From positions 1-64,000 of the forward strand of contig JAFVAQ010000019.1 of NCBI GenBank assembly GCA_017480495.1: 64,000 nt of DNA. The letters are read 5' to 3'. Origin of the DNA: Eubacterium sp. (GTDB lineage: Bacteria; Bacillota; Clostridia; Lachnospirales; Lachnospiraceae). Each line of letters begins with the position of its first letter. The first letter of the stretch is position 1. The notes below the pieces were generated by a model. That model saw nothing but the letters and a program-made list of their open reading frames with translations, made no database searches and was not told where the DNA came from. Both the position numbers and the translations under genes were made by a program. Below are positions 13,506 to 23,353 of the stretch, piece by piece.

Positions 13506-14462
13506 TCAAATAGTGAAGGAATCCTCCCAATACCTGCTTATTATTTCTTTACTTAGATTTTCCCCTATCACTATAAATAAATCCTGGCCCTCACTTATAG
13601 GTGTAATTAATATATTATCTCTAGTGGCATTAACCTCTAGCCACTCCCCAGACGCATTTTTAATAAACCCTTTTAGTCGGATTATATTACCTGCAGCCTT
13701 ATCATTAAATAGACTATTTATTGTTTGATTTAGAGTTTCTAATTCTGTCTTCACATGAAAGAAAAATAGCGATTCAAAGCTCCCATCAAAGCTTTCAGGT
13801 TTTCTAAGCATCTCCCCGGAGTTATATCCACCTCTGCTTATTACATTAAATTCTTCGTCACTTATTTTGCCCTTTTTCCAGACAAATAATTTACTGACCT
13901 TACGACTGCATTTATATTCCTCAAGACCTTCATTTATAAATCCAAGCAATTCTTCTGATTTCTTTTTTGTCTCCTCTATATTGCTACTATCATCCAGCTT
14001 ACTAACTATAACAGTCCCCGCCTTAGCAACCTGAGATAGCAGAACATATTTAGCCGCTTCTGATATAGAGTCGCATATTCCTGCCTCTACTATTGTTATA
14101 ACACTCCCCATTTCGTACCATCTTTCAAGTGGTTCCTCATAAAGCATGTCATATAGTTCATCGACATCATAGATACCTGAAGGCTCTATTATCACATGAC
14201 TATAGCCGTTCATAGCCATAGCTATAAGCTTGGTCTTGAGTCTCCTTCTGGCACAGTCGGCATCTCCACCTATTACCATTTCGAGATGGCAACTATCTCC
14301 CAGCTCTTCAGCAAGGATCATCCTATCAACATTTATTGCCCCATAATCGCTAGCAATAATGGCTACCTTCCTATCCTGTCTTACCAGATATCTCGCATAT
14401 TCCTTTATAAATGTAGTTTTACCAGATCCAAGGAATCCGGTAATCAGATCTACTTTCGTCAT
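13506..14462 (-). CDS. COG0523/CobW-like G3E GTPase with altered CxCC motif
   Basis: G3E-family GTPases usually insert or chaperone metals such as zinc or cobalt. Walker A GFLGSGKTT is at 9-17, and ITGFLGSGKTT is the classical start. The SKLDD guanine-specificity motif (S/NKxD) and a C-terminal CobW_C-like domain are present. The usual metal-site GCICC is replaced by GGDADC (only Cys70 remains), so metal transfer may differ or be lost. The gene follows the GDPD-like gene by 32 bp at the distal end of the MoxR/VWA operon. Zinc-starvation control is common in this family, but no Zur box was recognised here. Confidence 0.82.
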   Translation of the reverse strand: MTKVDLITGFLGSGKTTFIKEYARYLVRQDRKVAIIASDYGAINVDRMILAEELGDSCHLEMVIGGDADCARRRLKTKLIAMAMNGYSHVIIEPSGIYDVDELYDMLYEEPLERWYEMGSVITIVEAGICDSISEAAKYVLLSQVAKAGTVIVSKLDDSSNIEETKKKSEELLGFINEGLEEYKCSRKVSKLFVWKKGKISDEEFNVISRGGYNSGEMLRKPESFDGSFESLFFFHVKTELETLNQTINSLFNDKAAGNIIRLKGFIKNASGEWLEVNATRDNILITPISEGQDLFIVIGENLSKEIISRYWEDSFTI

Positions 14463-14494
14463 ATTAGCTCCATTTTGTATTATTAATCAGTTTC

Positions 14495-15505
14495 TTACTC
14501 ATCCCACAAATAATCCGTTCCAATGACATCCGCGCCTATACTACGCAGCTGACTTGCTTCCTGCTTATCATTTACAGTAAATACATATCCTATTAGGTCA
14601 CTATCCCCAAGGACTTTTCCAACCTCCTCAGTATAAACCTCTTTTGCTACACTATAGCTAATGATATCATTCTTGTGGCAATATTCTACAAACTTTTCGG
14701 GAGTAGCCAACTCCTTCTCTCTCTTTTCATCTTTATCATAATATAAATTGATCAGAGGAAAATCATACGCCTCTCTAGCCGCACGAACCATTTCTGTAGT
14801 CTGTCCTCCAGCTATAAGTCTGTTAAGGATATCCTCTCGACCATCAGCAACCTTTACAAGCTCCGTGTAGTATTTAAGGGTATCCTCATAGCTTCTGTTA
14901 CCCGCGTCGACCATCACATACATATCCCTATGAACTTCCATGTAATCAAATAGCCCCGCCAGGCTGGTAGCCTGATACTCTCCCTGAATCTTGAAGCTCA
15001 TAAACTGGTCATAGGTACATAGACGCTTATTATTTACATTATTAGGTATTTCCTGTCCCAGTCGTAGCTTCCAATCATTCTCACTCCAGACATTATTCTC
15101 ACCACTATGCGCAAGAACTAGAACATCATCACTTGTAAAGGATATATCCGCTTCAAAGAGCCTATATCCTGCTTGATATGTAGTATCTAGAGTATCTATA
15201 GAATTGATATAGCATTTTTCTTTATTCATTCCACCAAGAGCATGGATTATATAATCGGAAGAATCAACTACCGATCTATAGTCCTCTATCAGCTTATCTC
15301 TTTCCTTTTCCTGCTGAACATGCTCCGCAAACTTTTCCTCGTCAGTCCTTGCATCATTTTTCGGATGAACTCTTGTAATCACAATAAAAACAGTAAGTGC
15401 CACGAGTATCAGTAGTAGTATTGGAACTATCACAAAGCCAACAAATCTACGATACTTTTTTAACAAATCATTTTTTAGCTTTTTCAAATACTCTAAATAA
15501 TTCAT
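14495..15505 (-). CDS. Membrane-anchored glycerophosphodiester phosphodiesterase-like protein
   Basis: GDPD/PI-PLC-like TIM barrel behind an N-terminal membrane anchor (about residues 24-45). The first catalytic His lies in IIHALGG, the acidic pair in FEADISF and the second His in VLAHSGEN. The canonical HRG and ENT strings are replaced (HALG, INS), so this is a divergent subfamily and the substrate is uncertain. The domain would face the outside of the membrane, where it could cleave glycerophosphodiesters or polyglycerol-phosphate. It starts 10 bp after the giant VWA gene and is probably in the same operon. Confidence 0.75.
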   Translation of the reverse strand: MNYLEYLKKLKNDLLKKYRRFVGFVIVPILLLILVALTVFIVITRVHPKNDARTDEEKFAEHVQQEKERDKLIEDYRSVVDSSDYIIHALGGMNKEKCYINSIDTLDTTYQAGYRLFEADISFTSDDVLVLAHSGENNVWSENDWKLRLGQEIPNNVNNKRLCTYDQFMSFKIQGEYQATSLAGLFDYMEVHRDMYVMVDAGNRSYEDTLKYYTELVKVADGREDILNRLIAGGQTTEMVRAAREAYDFPLINLYYDKDEKREKELATPEKFVEYCHKNDIISYSVAKEVYTEEVGKVLGDSDLIGYVFTVNDKQEASQLRSIGADVIGTDYLWDE

Positions 15506-15515
15506 TTAAAATGTC

Positions 15516-18500
15516 CTACAGATTTCTATTTTTCTTTTTCTGAAGAAGAGCCTTGGTATCGAGACCTGACATACCTTCCGGTTCCGCCTCTTGCTGAACT
15601 TTCTGTTGCTGAACTTTCTGTCCCTGAGCCTTCTGCCCCTGAATCTGCTGTTCCTGAATCTGCTGTCCCTGAATCTGCTGTTCCTGAATCTGCTGTCCCT
15701 GAATCTGCTGTTCCTGAACACCCTGCTGCTGTAACGGTTGTCCATACATTTGCTGAGTGTTTACAGCCTTTGGGGTACCATCCTTCTTACTAAACTTTTT
15801 AAATAGTCTTCGTCCTAGATTGAATCTACGTACAACTATATCGATTAGCAGAATTATAATTGATAGAATAATAACCCAAATGGTTATATCCTTCTTCTTT
15901 CTGTTTTCTGCTTTCAGCCTTGTATATAGATTTTCTCCGTCTGAAAGCATTCGTCCATTCGTTTCAACAAAGCTTTTGAAATTCGTATTTGAAATATCTT
16001 TTCTATATTCATCAGAAAACTGAATAGTTTCAATCGATGTAGTAGAAGCCGCTATATCCTCGCCTTCCATTCTTCTGACACTTATACTATATACACCCAT
16101 TTCAGAAGGTTCAAAGGAGGCTGTATATACACCGGGATCTCCCGGTTCCAGACTTAGTTCCTGGGTTTCTCCTGACGGAGAAGTATATACTCCAACAACA
16201 GAAGTATTCTCTGAATAATCTGCCGCTGAATAGCTAAGTTCAACCTTTCCTCTTCTCTTATAAACAGAAACTCTGTCCTGTCCTATGTCGCTTTCCATAG
16301 CTGCATAGTCCATCATTCTGTTCCACATCTCAGCATAGTCCTGATTAGAAGCGAAGCCCTCGTTCCAGGTTCCAGATGCAGTTGTCATCCAAGCTACTGT
16401 ATGACCTAATCCATACTGCCAATTAGATAGAAGTGGATCCTCCTCATCCGTTGTAATAGCCTCACGCGCTCCATTCTTGGTTGTAGTAGCTATGTAACCA
16501 GTTACATTTGGAATTCCATCTTTATAAAGCTCTGACACTAGCTTGTTATTACTTACAGATAATTCAAAATCACCATTCTTATAATAGGTATTACCGGACA
16601 GATATATCTCCTCCGTAAATATTTTAGGAACGTCACTTGAGGAATCAGAATAATAATATCTTCCGTTACAATCCTCTGCCAATTCCTCCAGAAGAGTAGT
16701 ATCCGAATCAGAGCCAACCGCAATTGTAGACATGGTTATATAATTATCATTTATGAGTTCAACAGCATCACTAAAGTCCTTAGTCTCACCTTCACCATCC
16801 GTCAGAAGAAGTATATGCTTAACTCCTGCATCAACTTCAGATAGTTCCTCTGCAGCATCTATAACAGCTGGCTTTATCACAGTTCCGCCCATTATACCTA
16901 TCTGCTCTATCTCTTCTTTGATAGCTTCCTTATCATCGACCTTTGTAAGAGGTACACGCCATGTAAAAGTATCACTAAATGTTACTACGCCGACATAATC
17001 CTTTGGTCCTAGATTATCTACCGCCTCAAGGGCAGCATCAACAGCAACATCCATCTTACTTCTTCCGTTATTCTGGTCTCCCCCTGAACTCATAGAACCT
17101 GAACAGTCAATAACCATTACCATAGCAAGGGATGGTGCCTCATCCAGTCCCTTTGGTTCCATATCAACAGGAAGGATCTGTTCAAGTGGAGTATCCTCAT
17201 ATCCACCTGGCGCATAGCTTTCTCTACCACCAGTACATATAACACCACCACCATAATCCTTTACATAGGTTTCTATTACATCAATAAAGCCCTGAGGAAG
17301 ATCCTTAACATGACAATTATCTAGAATTATAGTTTTATAATTAAGTAAGCCAGATATATCATCTGGTGCATTGATGCAGGAAACAACCGTTGAGTCTACA
17401 TTAATAGTCTTCAGGATGCTATCCAGTCCAGAGCTATCCTCTCTTGCTCCAGATATTATAAGAACCTTTCCAGGAGCATTTACTACCGCTGCTGCGACCA
17501 TACTATTATTTTCAGTTATGGTATCGCCATCAGCTTCTATAGTTACCTTTCTTTCTTCTATTGCTTCATCTCCGGCCACTTCATTCAGGACAAATGTATT
17601 CTCGCCTCTAATCAAATGAACATTCATCTCATCTAGAAGTTCACTACTATCCCACAACTTTAACTTTGCATCTACTTCGTAGGAACTATAAACAGTAACC
17701 TTGATGCTATATGCATCTCCCACCTCCAACTTCTCCGGCATATCTACCATTTCTAGATATACGTCTGAAGCATTTTCGGTTTCATAGAGCTTTGCACATA
17801 TTTCTATATCATTATCTTTTAACTTATTTAATGTATTATTTATATCACCTACAGTTTCACATCCATCTGTAAGAATAACCATTCGACCTAGGCTATCCTC
17901 AGGTACAAGTGCCACAGCATAGTCAACCGCTCCCTCTATATCTGTCGCAGATCCGTCAGGCGTAGAAGCAATTCCTACAAACTGAACATCATCAGTAACA
18001 AACTGATCAGTAGTAGCATTTCTTCCAAAGGCAACTACTCCGTAGCTCTGTCCTCTTGGAAGCTTCTTAACCTCTTCTCTTATATATTCCTCTTCCTCAG
18101 CAAGGCTGCTTGCATTACTATCTGACATATCTACAAGGAATATAGTCACCGTCTTATTCTTTCGGCCGAAGAGGTTGACACCAAAAATAGACATTAGAAC
18201 AAGTATTACAAGTACTGTTCTAATAATTATTTCGACTTTGTTCTTTCTCACCTGTCTGGTGATATAAATGATCCAATCGAGTATCAAAAGGATAAGAGCT
18301 ATGATAAGACAGATTCTTGTTAGCGAACCCAGTCTCACACCATATTCCGCCTCTTTTACATAGCTCATAGATTCATGAGATATGGTTCCATCTCCCTCTG
18401 AGATAGGATATCTGACTACAAAGTATTCACTCTTGCTACTATTCTTTTCTCCAACTGCATTTGCAGTCAGTCTATTCAGTCCTGCCTTCCTTAGACTATA

Positions 18501-20030
18501 ATCATCATTTGAATCAACTGCTTCGAATACAGTATCCTTACCTACTGAAGGACTTAAGGATAGGCCTTCTCCCGCTTGAATATATTTACTGTGCACCAAA
18601 CTGTCATCTGTAATATAAGTAACAGCTTCTGCCACGAAGATTGGGAATTCAGCCATAAGTGGATACTCTGTATTTCTAATATCGAAGCCAAGTACGACCT
18701 TTCTGACACCCTCATTTTCTCCATAGTAAGCAACTACTTTTTCATCTTCACTACCAGCATTTATAACCATAAGTGGACTAGCCCATTCAGGACATTCGAG
18801 CACGGAAAGATCACTAGCACCGAAGGTATAGTCATTCATATCCCCTATAAGGTCTCCTGTACGAACAGTAACTATTGCACCTGATACCTTTTCAGAATCC
18901 TTATCAGAATATCCTTCCACTATTCCAGGATAATTTCCAGTTACAAGGTCCGCTCTATCATATATTGCAAGTACATTTTCTCCTGCAGGTATATCAGCAT
19001 CATTGGTGATTTTCAGCATAGTATTTCCGGTAATCGCTGTGTATGCCTTCTCAAAATAAGTATTACCAACGCCGACCATGTATGCTTGAACTTCGTCTGA
19101 TACACTCTTTATCGCATAAGCTGTGTTGTCTCTATCAAGTCCGTCTGAATCTATTCCACTAAGCTCAGCCTTTACATAGTCTCCCTTTACGGATTTATCC
19201 ATCATTAGGACTGTACTTCCTGCATTACCATCTGTATCAATCGTCCTAACCTCAATCAGAGAACCGTCTGCATCATATAGGGAAATGTCAAACTTATGAC
19301 TTCCTTCCCCCTTTGTATGATAGCCTATAGCTATATCGTAGGTGCCTGCATCATTCTGCTTCATGGACATCTGACTTATACCAACGTTACTAGTCACATC
19401 CCCGTATACCTTAATATCCACAGACATTTTCTCACTCATTTCCTCTAAGCGAGAAGCTCCGTCTCCATCCGTGAAGATTATTATTTCTTCCTTCTTGAGA
19501 GATTCCAGCAGTCCTTCAGACTTACTTATATCCCCTGCCGTGTCTGTAACCTGAATATTAGAAAGAATTCTCTTCAGTTTTCCCTTGTCATGACTACCAT
19601 TAGCAAGTACCTCATTCGAAGCTCCACATGTAACAATAGAGATATCTCCACCAGATGTTTCCACGTAATCCTTTGCATCCTGAATAGCCTGCGCAAATCT
19701 AGTATTACCATTCTTATCCTTAAACTGCATACTTCCAGAGGTATCAATAACAATAATGGAGGATTTGTTACTTCCCTTCATTCCTCTCTTAACCATTGGA
19801 GACATAGCAGCAAAGGTAAGGCAAATAAGAGCTAGTATTTCAAGGAACATAAGAATATTCTTAATCAGTTTCTTAGAAAATGTTGTACTTCTCTCATTTT
19901 TCTCTGTATTTTTCCACAACAAAACAGAAGGTACCACTTTACGTGTCCCCTTCGGCTTCATCAAATATAGAATTATGATAATCGGAACTCCCACCAGACA
20001 TATAAGTGGGAGAAGTGTTGCGAATGTCAT
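15516..20030 (-). CDS. Giant BatA-like protein with three VWA-type domains
   Basis: Membrane protein of 1504 residues, far longer than BatA (about 330). An Aerotolerance BatA-type N-terminus has two transmembrane helices and a PSVLLW motif. Next is VWA domain 1 with MIDAS DTSGSM (Asp96), then a glutamine-amidotransferase-like stretch and transmembrane segments near 585-640. VWA 2 has DMSDSN, a degenerate MIDAS. A second GATase-like block (GGGVICTGGRESYAPGG) leads to VWA 3 with DCSGSM. After a last membrane helix comes a cytoplasmic Gln-rich tail of 5-residue repeats (QIQEQ/QIQGQ). The start is the ATG at 20030 with GGAGAG 4 nt before it; the TTG at 20042 overlaps this site. It sits downstream of DUF58 and MoxR genes. 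Function unknown; probably a MIDAS-dependent assembly scaffold. Confidence 0.85.
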   Translation of the reverse strand: MTFATLLPLICLVGVPIIIILYLMKPKGTRKVVPSVLLWKNTEKNERSTTFSKKLIKNILMFLEILALICLTFAAMSPMVKRGMKGSNKSSIIVIDTSGSMQFKDKNGNTRFAQAIQDAKDYVETSGGDISIVTCGASNEVLANGSHDKGKLKRILSNIQVTDTAGDISKSEGLLESLKKEEIIIFTDGDGASRLEEMSEKMSVDIKVYGDVTSNVGISQMSMKQNDAGTYDIAIGYHTKGEGSHKFDISLYDADGSLIEVRTIDTDGNAGSTVLMMDKSVKGDYVKAELSGIDSDGLDRDNTAYAIKSVSDEVQAYMVGVGNTYFEKAYTAITGNTMLKITNDADIPAGENVLAIYDRADLVTGNYPGIVEGYSDKDSEKVSGAIVTVRTGDLIGDMNDYTFGASDLSVLECPEWASPLMVINAGSEDEKVVAYYGENEGVRKVVLGFDIRNTEYPLMAEFPIFVAEAVTYITDDSLVHSKYIQAGEGLSLSPSVGKDTVFEAVDSNDDYSLRKAGLNRLTANAVGEKNSSKSEYFVVRYPISEGDGTISHESMSYVKEAEYGVRLGSLTRICLIIALILLILDWIIYITRQVRKNKVEIIIRTVLVILVLMSIFGVNLFGRKNKTVTIFLVDMSDSNASSLAEEEEYIREEVKKLPRGQSYGVVAFGRNATTDQFVTDDVQFVGIASTPDGSATDIEGAVDYAVALVPEDSLGRMVILTDGCETVGDINNTLNKLKDNDIEICAKLYETENASDVYLEMVDMPEKLEVGDAYSIKVTVYSSYEVDAKLKLWDSSELLDEMNVHLIRGENTFVLNEVAGDEAIEERKVTIEADGDTITENNSMVAAAVVNAPGKVLIISGAREDSSGLDSILKTINVDSTVVSCINAPDDISGLLNYKTIILDNCHVKDLPQGFIDVIETYVKDYGGGVICTGGRESYAPGGYEDTPLEQILPVDMEPKGLDEAPSLAMVMVIDCSGSMSSGGDQNNGRSKMDVAVDAALEAVDNLGPKDYVGVVTFSDTFTWRVPLTKVDDKEAIKEEIEQIGIMGGTVIKPAVIDAAEELSEVDAGVKHILLLTDGEGETKDFSDAVELINDNYITMSTIAVGSDSDTTLLEELAEDCNGRYYYSDSSSDVPKIFTEEIYLSGNTYYKNGDFELSVSNNKLVSELYKDGIPNVTGYIATTTKNGAREAITTDEEDPLLSNWQYGLGHTVAWMTTASGTWNEGFASNQDYAEMWNRMMDYAAMESDIGQDRVSVYKRRGKVELSYSAADYSENTSVVGVYTSPSGETQELSLEPGDPGVYTASFEPSEMGVYSISVRRMEGEDIAASTTSIETIQFSDEYRKDISNTNFKSFVETNGRMLSDGENLYTRLKAENRKKKDITIWVIILSIIILLIDIVVRRFNLGRRLFKKFSKKDGTPKAVNTQQMYGQPLQQQGVQEQQIQGQQIQEQQIQGQQIQEQQIQGQKAQGQKVQQQKVQQEAEPEGMSGLDTKALLQKKKNRNL
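15590..15735 (-). repeat. In-frame Gln-rich tandem repeat
   Basis: Fifteen-base units encoding QIQEQ and QIQGQ alternate about four times, then decay to QKAQGQKVQQQKVQ. It codes for the cytoplasmic tail of the VWA protein. Such repeats are prone to length change by slippage. Confidence 0.85.
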
Positions 20031-20045
20031 AATACTCTCCAAGTT

Positions 20046-20915
20046 TTATAAGAATAAGAATCTCAAATTCTCATATATTAGTTTTTTAATAGGATCAGCT
20101 GTAGAACATAGAATATAGTTTCCGCCGGCTGCCTTTGCTTTTGTATAGATGTTCTTGGAATAATCCTCAAGAGCTTTCTTATAATCTCTTATACTGTATT
20201 TATCAAGTGTGATTCTGACTTCTCTATCCTCATCCTCACTATCTATATATTGAAATGAACCGTCATCCTCTATTTCCATCTCTTCGCGAGAAAGAACATG
20301 TATAAGAGTTGTCTTCATACCATGATAATCAAAGAGTCTAAGTATATCTGTTTCCTTAGCAAGGAAACCCTCATCCATAAAATCAGATATAACTATGGCT
20401 ACACCACCTCTACCCTTAACGGCTTTTTTAAGCGAACTCATAAGATCTATTTTTCCATTTACCTCTGTCTTCTCAAGCCAAGCCTTAAGCGTAGCAACTC
20501 CTAAACTGCCAACTGGAACCTTGAAGGTATTTGTTGGAAATGCGAGATCCGTTACATAAACACTATCTCTTCCGGAGGTTGCAGAGAAGCTTATTATTTC
20601 TGCCAGCTCCGCCATAAGAGTACTCTTCTTCTTCTCACCAAAATCCATGGATTTACTGGTGTCTAGATAGATGCTAACCCTACCTTCCTTTTCCTCCATG
20701 AATTCCTTTATATAGAGCTTGTCGAATCTAGCATATGCATTCCAGTCCACATATCTAGTATCGTCCCCTGGAACATATTCACGGTATCCGGAAAACTCTG
20801 CAGAACGTCCCTTGGCAGACGATCTTCTGAGACCCTCGCCCTGGGACATACTGCGGCGTATATTTAACCTAAGTGTATTCAGTTGTTCCAGTTCTCTCAG
20901 ATTAAGTGTTTCCAT
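20046..20915 (-). CDS. DUF58 (VWA-like) protein
   Basis: Soluble partner of MoxR ATPases. Residues 35-75 carry the DUF58 signature (GYREYVPGDDTRYVDWN); a VWA-like fold follows with DTSKSM as MIDAS. Length 289 is normal for the short DUF58 type. It lies between moxR (53 bp upstream) and the giant VWA gene (15 bp downstream). In related operons DUF58 and BatA-type proteins work with MoxR in envelope assembly or stress functions; the target is not known here. Confidence 0.92.
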   Translation of the reverse strand: METLNLRELEQLNTLRLNIRRSMSQGEGLRRSSAKGRSAEFSGYREYVPGDDTRYVDWNAYARFDKLYIKEFMEEKEGRVSIYLDTSKSMDFGEKKKSTLMAELAEIISFSATSGRDSVYVTDLAFPTNTFKVPVGSLGVATLKAWLEKTEVNGKIDLMSSLKKAVKGRGGVAIVISDFMDEGFLAKETDILRLFDYHGMKTTLIHVLSREEMEIEDDGSFQYIDSEDEDREVRITLDKYSIRDYKKALEDYSKNIYTKAKAAGGNYILCSTADPIKKLIYENLRFLFL

Positions 20916-20968
20916 CTGCTATCCTTTAATAGTCTTTAAACTTTTAAGTTTCTTCTTTTTACAAGTTT

Positions 20969-21898
20969 TTATCCAAGCAGCTGCTTAATGATTGTATCTG
21001 CATCAACTCCATCAGCTACTGCATCGAAGCTGAGGATGATACGATGACGCAGAACTGCTACTGCTACTGCATCAATATCTTCGAAGGCTACATTTAGTCT
21101 GCCCAGCATAAATGCACGAGCCTTTGCACATCTAACTATGTACTGTGCTGCTCTAGGGCTGGCGCCTTCACGTATATATTTATTATCAGCATGAGTCGCC
21201 ATAACTAGATCAAGGGCTCGTCCCATAACTGGATCTGCTATAGGAATCTGCTGAATCATTTGTCTTATCTCAATAAGTGTCTCAGGCTTAACCATTGGCT
21301 GTACAGGTTGTACTCCGAAGCCTTCAGTAAGATTTACAATTGCTGCAAGCTCTTCCTTCGTTGGATATTCGACAAGTAGCTTCATCGCAAATCTATCTAA
21401 CTGTGCTTCAGGTAGTGGATATGTTCCTTCCTGTTCAATAGGGTTCTGTGTAGCAATTACAAAGAATGGATCTGGAAGAGCATATGTCAGGTCACCCACT
21501 GTAACTGTATGTTCCTGCATTGCTTCAAGGAGCGCTGACTGAGTTTTAGGAGTAGCTCTGTTTATCTCATCCGCCAGAACCACATTTGCAAAAATAGGTC
21601 CTGCCTCGAATTTAAAGCTGCTTCCCTGCTCATTTCTAACCATTATATTTGTACCTGTTATATCTGCAGGCATAAGGTCTGGCGTAAACTGTATTCGTCT
21701 AAACGACATATCAAAGACGTGACTTATTGTTTGAACCAGTCTTGTTTTTCCTAGTCCCGGCATACCTTCGAGTAGAACATTTCCTCCTACTAGAAGTGCC
21801 ATGAGAAGATTATCCACCGTCTTCTCCTGACCTATTATCTCCTTATGTATTTCCGCTTTAACCTGATTAATAACGCTTACAGCCTGGTTATATTCCAT
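20969..21898 (-). CDS. MoxR-family AAA+ ATPase
   Basis: Chaperone-like AAA+ ATPase that remodels or activates VWA proteins. Walker A GMPGLGKTRL near residues 44-53, Walker B VVLADEINRA, sensor 1 FFVIATQNP and the LPEAQLDRF arginine-finger region are all present. Length 309 is typical. It is located 22 bp after the Gln/Gly-rich protein gene and before DUF58, the standard MoxR-DUF58-VWA order. Confidence 0.95.
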   Translation of the reverse strand: MEYNQAVSVINQVKAEIHKEIIGQEKTVDNLLMALLVGGNVLLEGMPGLGKTRLVQTISHVFDMSFRRIQFTPDLMPADITGTNIMVRNEQGSSFKFEAGPIFANVVLADEINRATPKTQSALLEAMQEHTVTVGDLTYALPDPFFVIATQNPIEQEGTYPLPEAQLDRFAMKLLVEYPTKEELAAIVNLTEGFGVQPVQPMVKPETLIEIRQMIQQIPIADPVMGRALDLVMATHADNKYIREGASPRAAQYIVRCAKARAFMLGRLNVAFEDIDAVAVAVLRHRIILSFDAVADGVDADTIIKQLLG

Positions 21899-21920
21899 TC
21901 TTACTTACCTCCATTTATAT

Positions 21921-23318
21921 CTATTCAGATAAACCTGTGAAATAATTCTTTATTACATCCGACATTCCGCCGGGATATTTTCCCTTATCTATTCCTTCAT
22001 ACGCCTTATCACTGTAGTCACCTATTACAGTATCATATGGCACTTGAGTTCCTTCCCATGCCAGTCCGCTCTGTTCGTGAGCAAACTCTGATGTGGAATT
22101 CTCCGTATACTGACCTGATACGTTTTCATTAACGCTTACATAGTCATGATTATGTTTAACCTTTGTTTCACTAGAACCCTCACCTTGTCCGCTTCCCTTT
22201 CCTTTGCCTTCACCTTCTCCTTCGCCTTGGCCTTCGCCCTCGCCTTCTCCGGATCCTTTTCCTTCGCCTTTACCTTTGCCTTCACCTTCTCCTTCACCTT
22301 GGCCTTCGCCTCCTTGGCCTTCTTGCCCCTCTTGGCCTTGTTGACCTTCTTGACCCTCTTGACCCTGCTGTCCCTCTTGACCTTCCTGGCCTTCCTGACC
22401 TTGCTGCCCCTGCTGACCTTCCTGGCCCTGCTGTCCTTCCTGGCCTGGTTCGCCTTGCTGGCCCTCTTGACCTGGCTCGCCTTGTTGATTATTAGAAGCA
22501 GTCTGATTCTTCGGCTTCTGATTCTGATTATCCGCTATTTCCTTCGCAGACTTTAGTTCTTTCTGAGCCTCTCCTGTTTTACCTTGAGATAACATTTCTA
22601 GCTTGTCGGACATATCCCCTAGCTTATAATCATATTTTTGTCTAGCCTTATTAAAATCATTCTTGTCCTTCACATTTGCAAAGTCTTCTTTTGAAGTCTT
22701 AAGCGACTCCATCATTTGCTTTAGAGCCTCCAGCTCCTCTGGAGTCATTTCACCCTGATCTATCTTCGTCAGAGCCTCCATCATTTCCTCTACTTCTTCC
22801 TGAGCTTTCTTTGCTTCCTGCTTAGCCTCATGCTGATTCTTTGCCAGCTCCTTTGCAGGAGTAGGTATCATATATAAAACTGTCGCAAGAACCATAACAA
22901 GTAGTAGCACTCCCAGTTTTATCCACGGAAGCTCAAACTTAACCTTTACCTTGCTCTCCTCCAGTTTCAGATGCTGCTCAGCATCTAATCTCTGAAGAAT
23001 ACATACCTTATCTTTATACTTTCTATTTTCAAGAGCTGTTATTATTTTCTCATCAAAGCCACAACTATCTATATAGAGTGCCGCCGCCTTGTTATCTATT
23101 CTCCTTCTAACTCCAAGAAAAACTCCAACAAGCAGTCCTAGAAATATAGCTGCAAGAGCCACGTAACCTGCATAATAGAAGGGAAATATCATACTCGCTA
23201 TAACAACAATAAGTCCTGCTACAGCTCCATACATCAGAGCTGTAACAAGACTTTTTCTCATTATATTAGCATTTAACTTTATTCTTATTTTTCCTACTAT
23301 TCTGTCTATATATTCCAT
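21921..23318 (-). CDS. Membrane protein with Gln/Gly/Glu low-complexity domain (DUF4175-like)
   Basis: Not assigned to a characterised family; the N-terminal half resembles DUF4175-type proteins of MoxR operons. Two N-terminal transmembrane helices (about 24-70) are followed by a conserved cytoplasmic stretch (AALYIDSCGFDEKIITALE), a third helix (about 134-152) and a coiled-coil region (about 155-265). Residues about 265-390 are almost only Gly, Gln, Glu, Lys and Ser in collagen-like GQE/GQQ triplets, ending in a short conserved tail. With the Gln-rich tail of the VWA protein this makes two low-complexity proteins in one operon. Possibly a scaffold. Confidence 0.7.
   Translation of the reverse strand: MEYIDRIVGKIRIKLNANIMRKSLVTALMYGAVAGLIVVIASMIFPFYYAGYVALAAIFLGLLVGVFLGVRRRIDNKAAALYIDSCGFDEKIITALENRKYKDKVCILQRLDAEQHLKLEESKVKVKFELPWIKLGVLLLVMVLATVLYMIPTPAKELAKNQHEAKQEAKKAQEEVEEMMEALTKIDQGEMTPEELEALKQMMESLKTSKEDFANVKDKNDFNKARQKYDYKLGDMSDKLEMLSQGKTGEAQKELKSAKEIADNQNQKPKNQTASNNQQGEPGQEGQQGEPGQEGQQGQEGQQGQQGQEGQEGQEGQQGQEGQEGQQGQEGQEGQGGEGQGEGEGEGKGKGEGKGSGEGEGEGQGEGEGEGKGKGSGQGEGSSETKVKHNHDYVSVNENVSGQYTENSTSEFAHEQSGLAWEGTQVPYDTVIGDYSDKAYEGIDKGKYPGGMSDVIKNYFTGLSE
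22190..22490 (-). repeat. GQ/GE-coding tandem low-complexity tract
   Basis: Imperfect 9-nt units coding for GQE, GQQ and GEG triplets. The plus strand shows a long antisense open frame here that is a composition artefact. Confidence 0.8.
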
Positions 23319-23353
23319 TCTTCTGCCTGCCTGTTATTTAGTTAAAATAGCAT

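Noticed and set aside
15590..15735. CRISPR-like regular repeats
   Set aside because: Units are 15 bp, contiguous without spacers, and in frame within a coding region.
15506..15745. Arg/Phe/Ser-rich 79-codon frame at the end of the VWA gene
   Set aside because: Off-frame reading of the QIQEQ repeats; no independent ribosome site.
19990..20042. TTG start for the giant VWA gene, and similar TTG starts for dnaG, citrate synthase and the DUF4342 gene
   Set aside because: In each case the TTG lies within or overlaps the Shine-Dalgarno sequence of an ATG 12-15 nt downstream, which is the better start.
22146..22556. Plus-strand open frame of 136 codons, very rich in Leu, Ala, Phe and Ser
   Set aside because: It is the exact antisense of the GQE repeat tract of the 21921-23318 gene; low-complexity DNA keeps the other strand open. 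No ribosome site.
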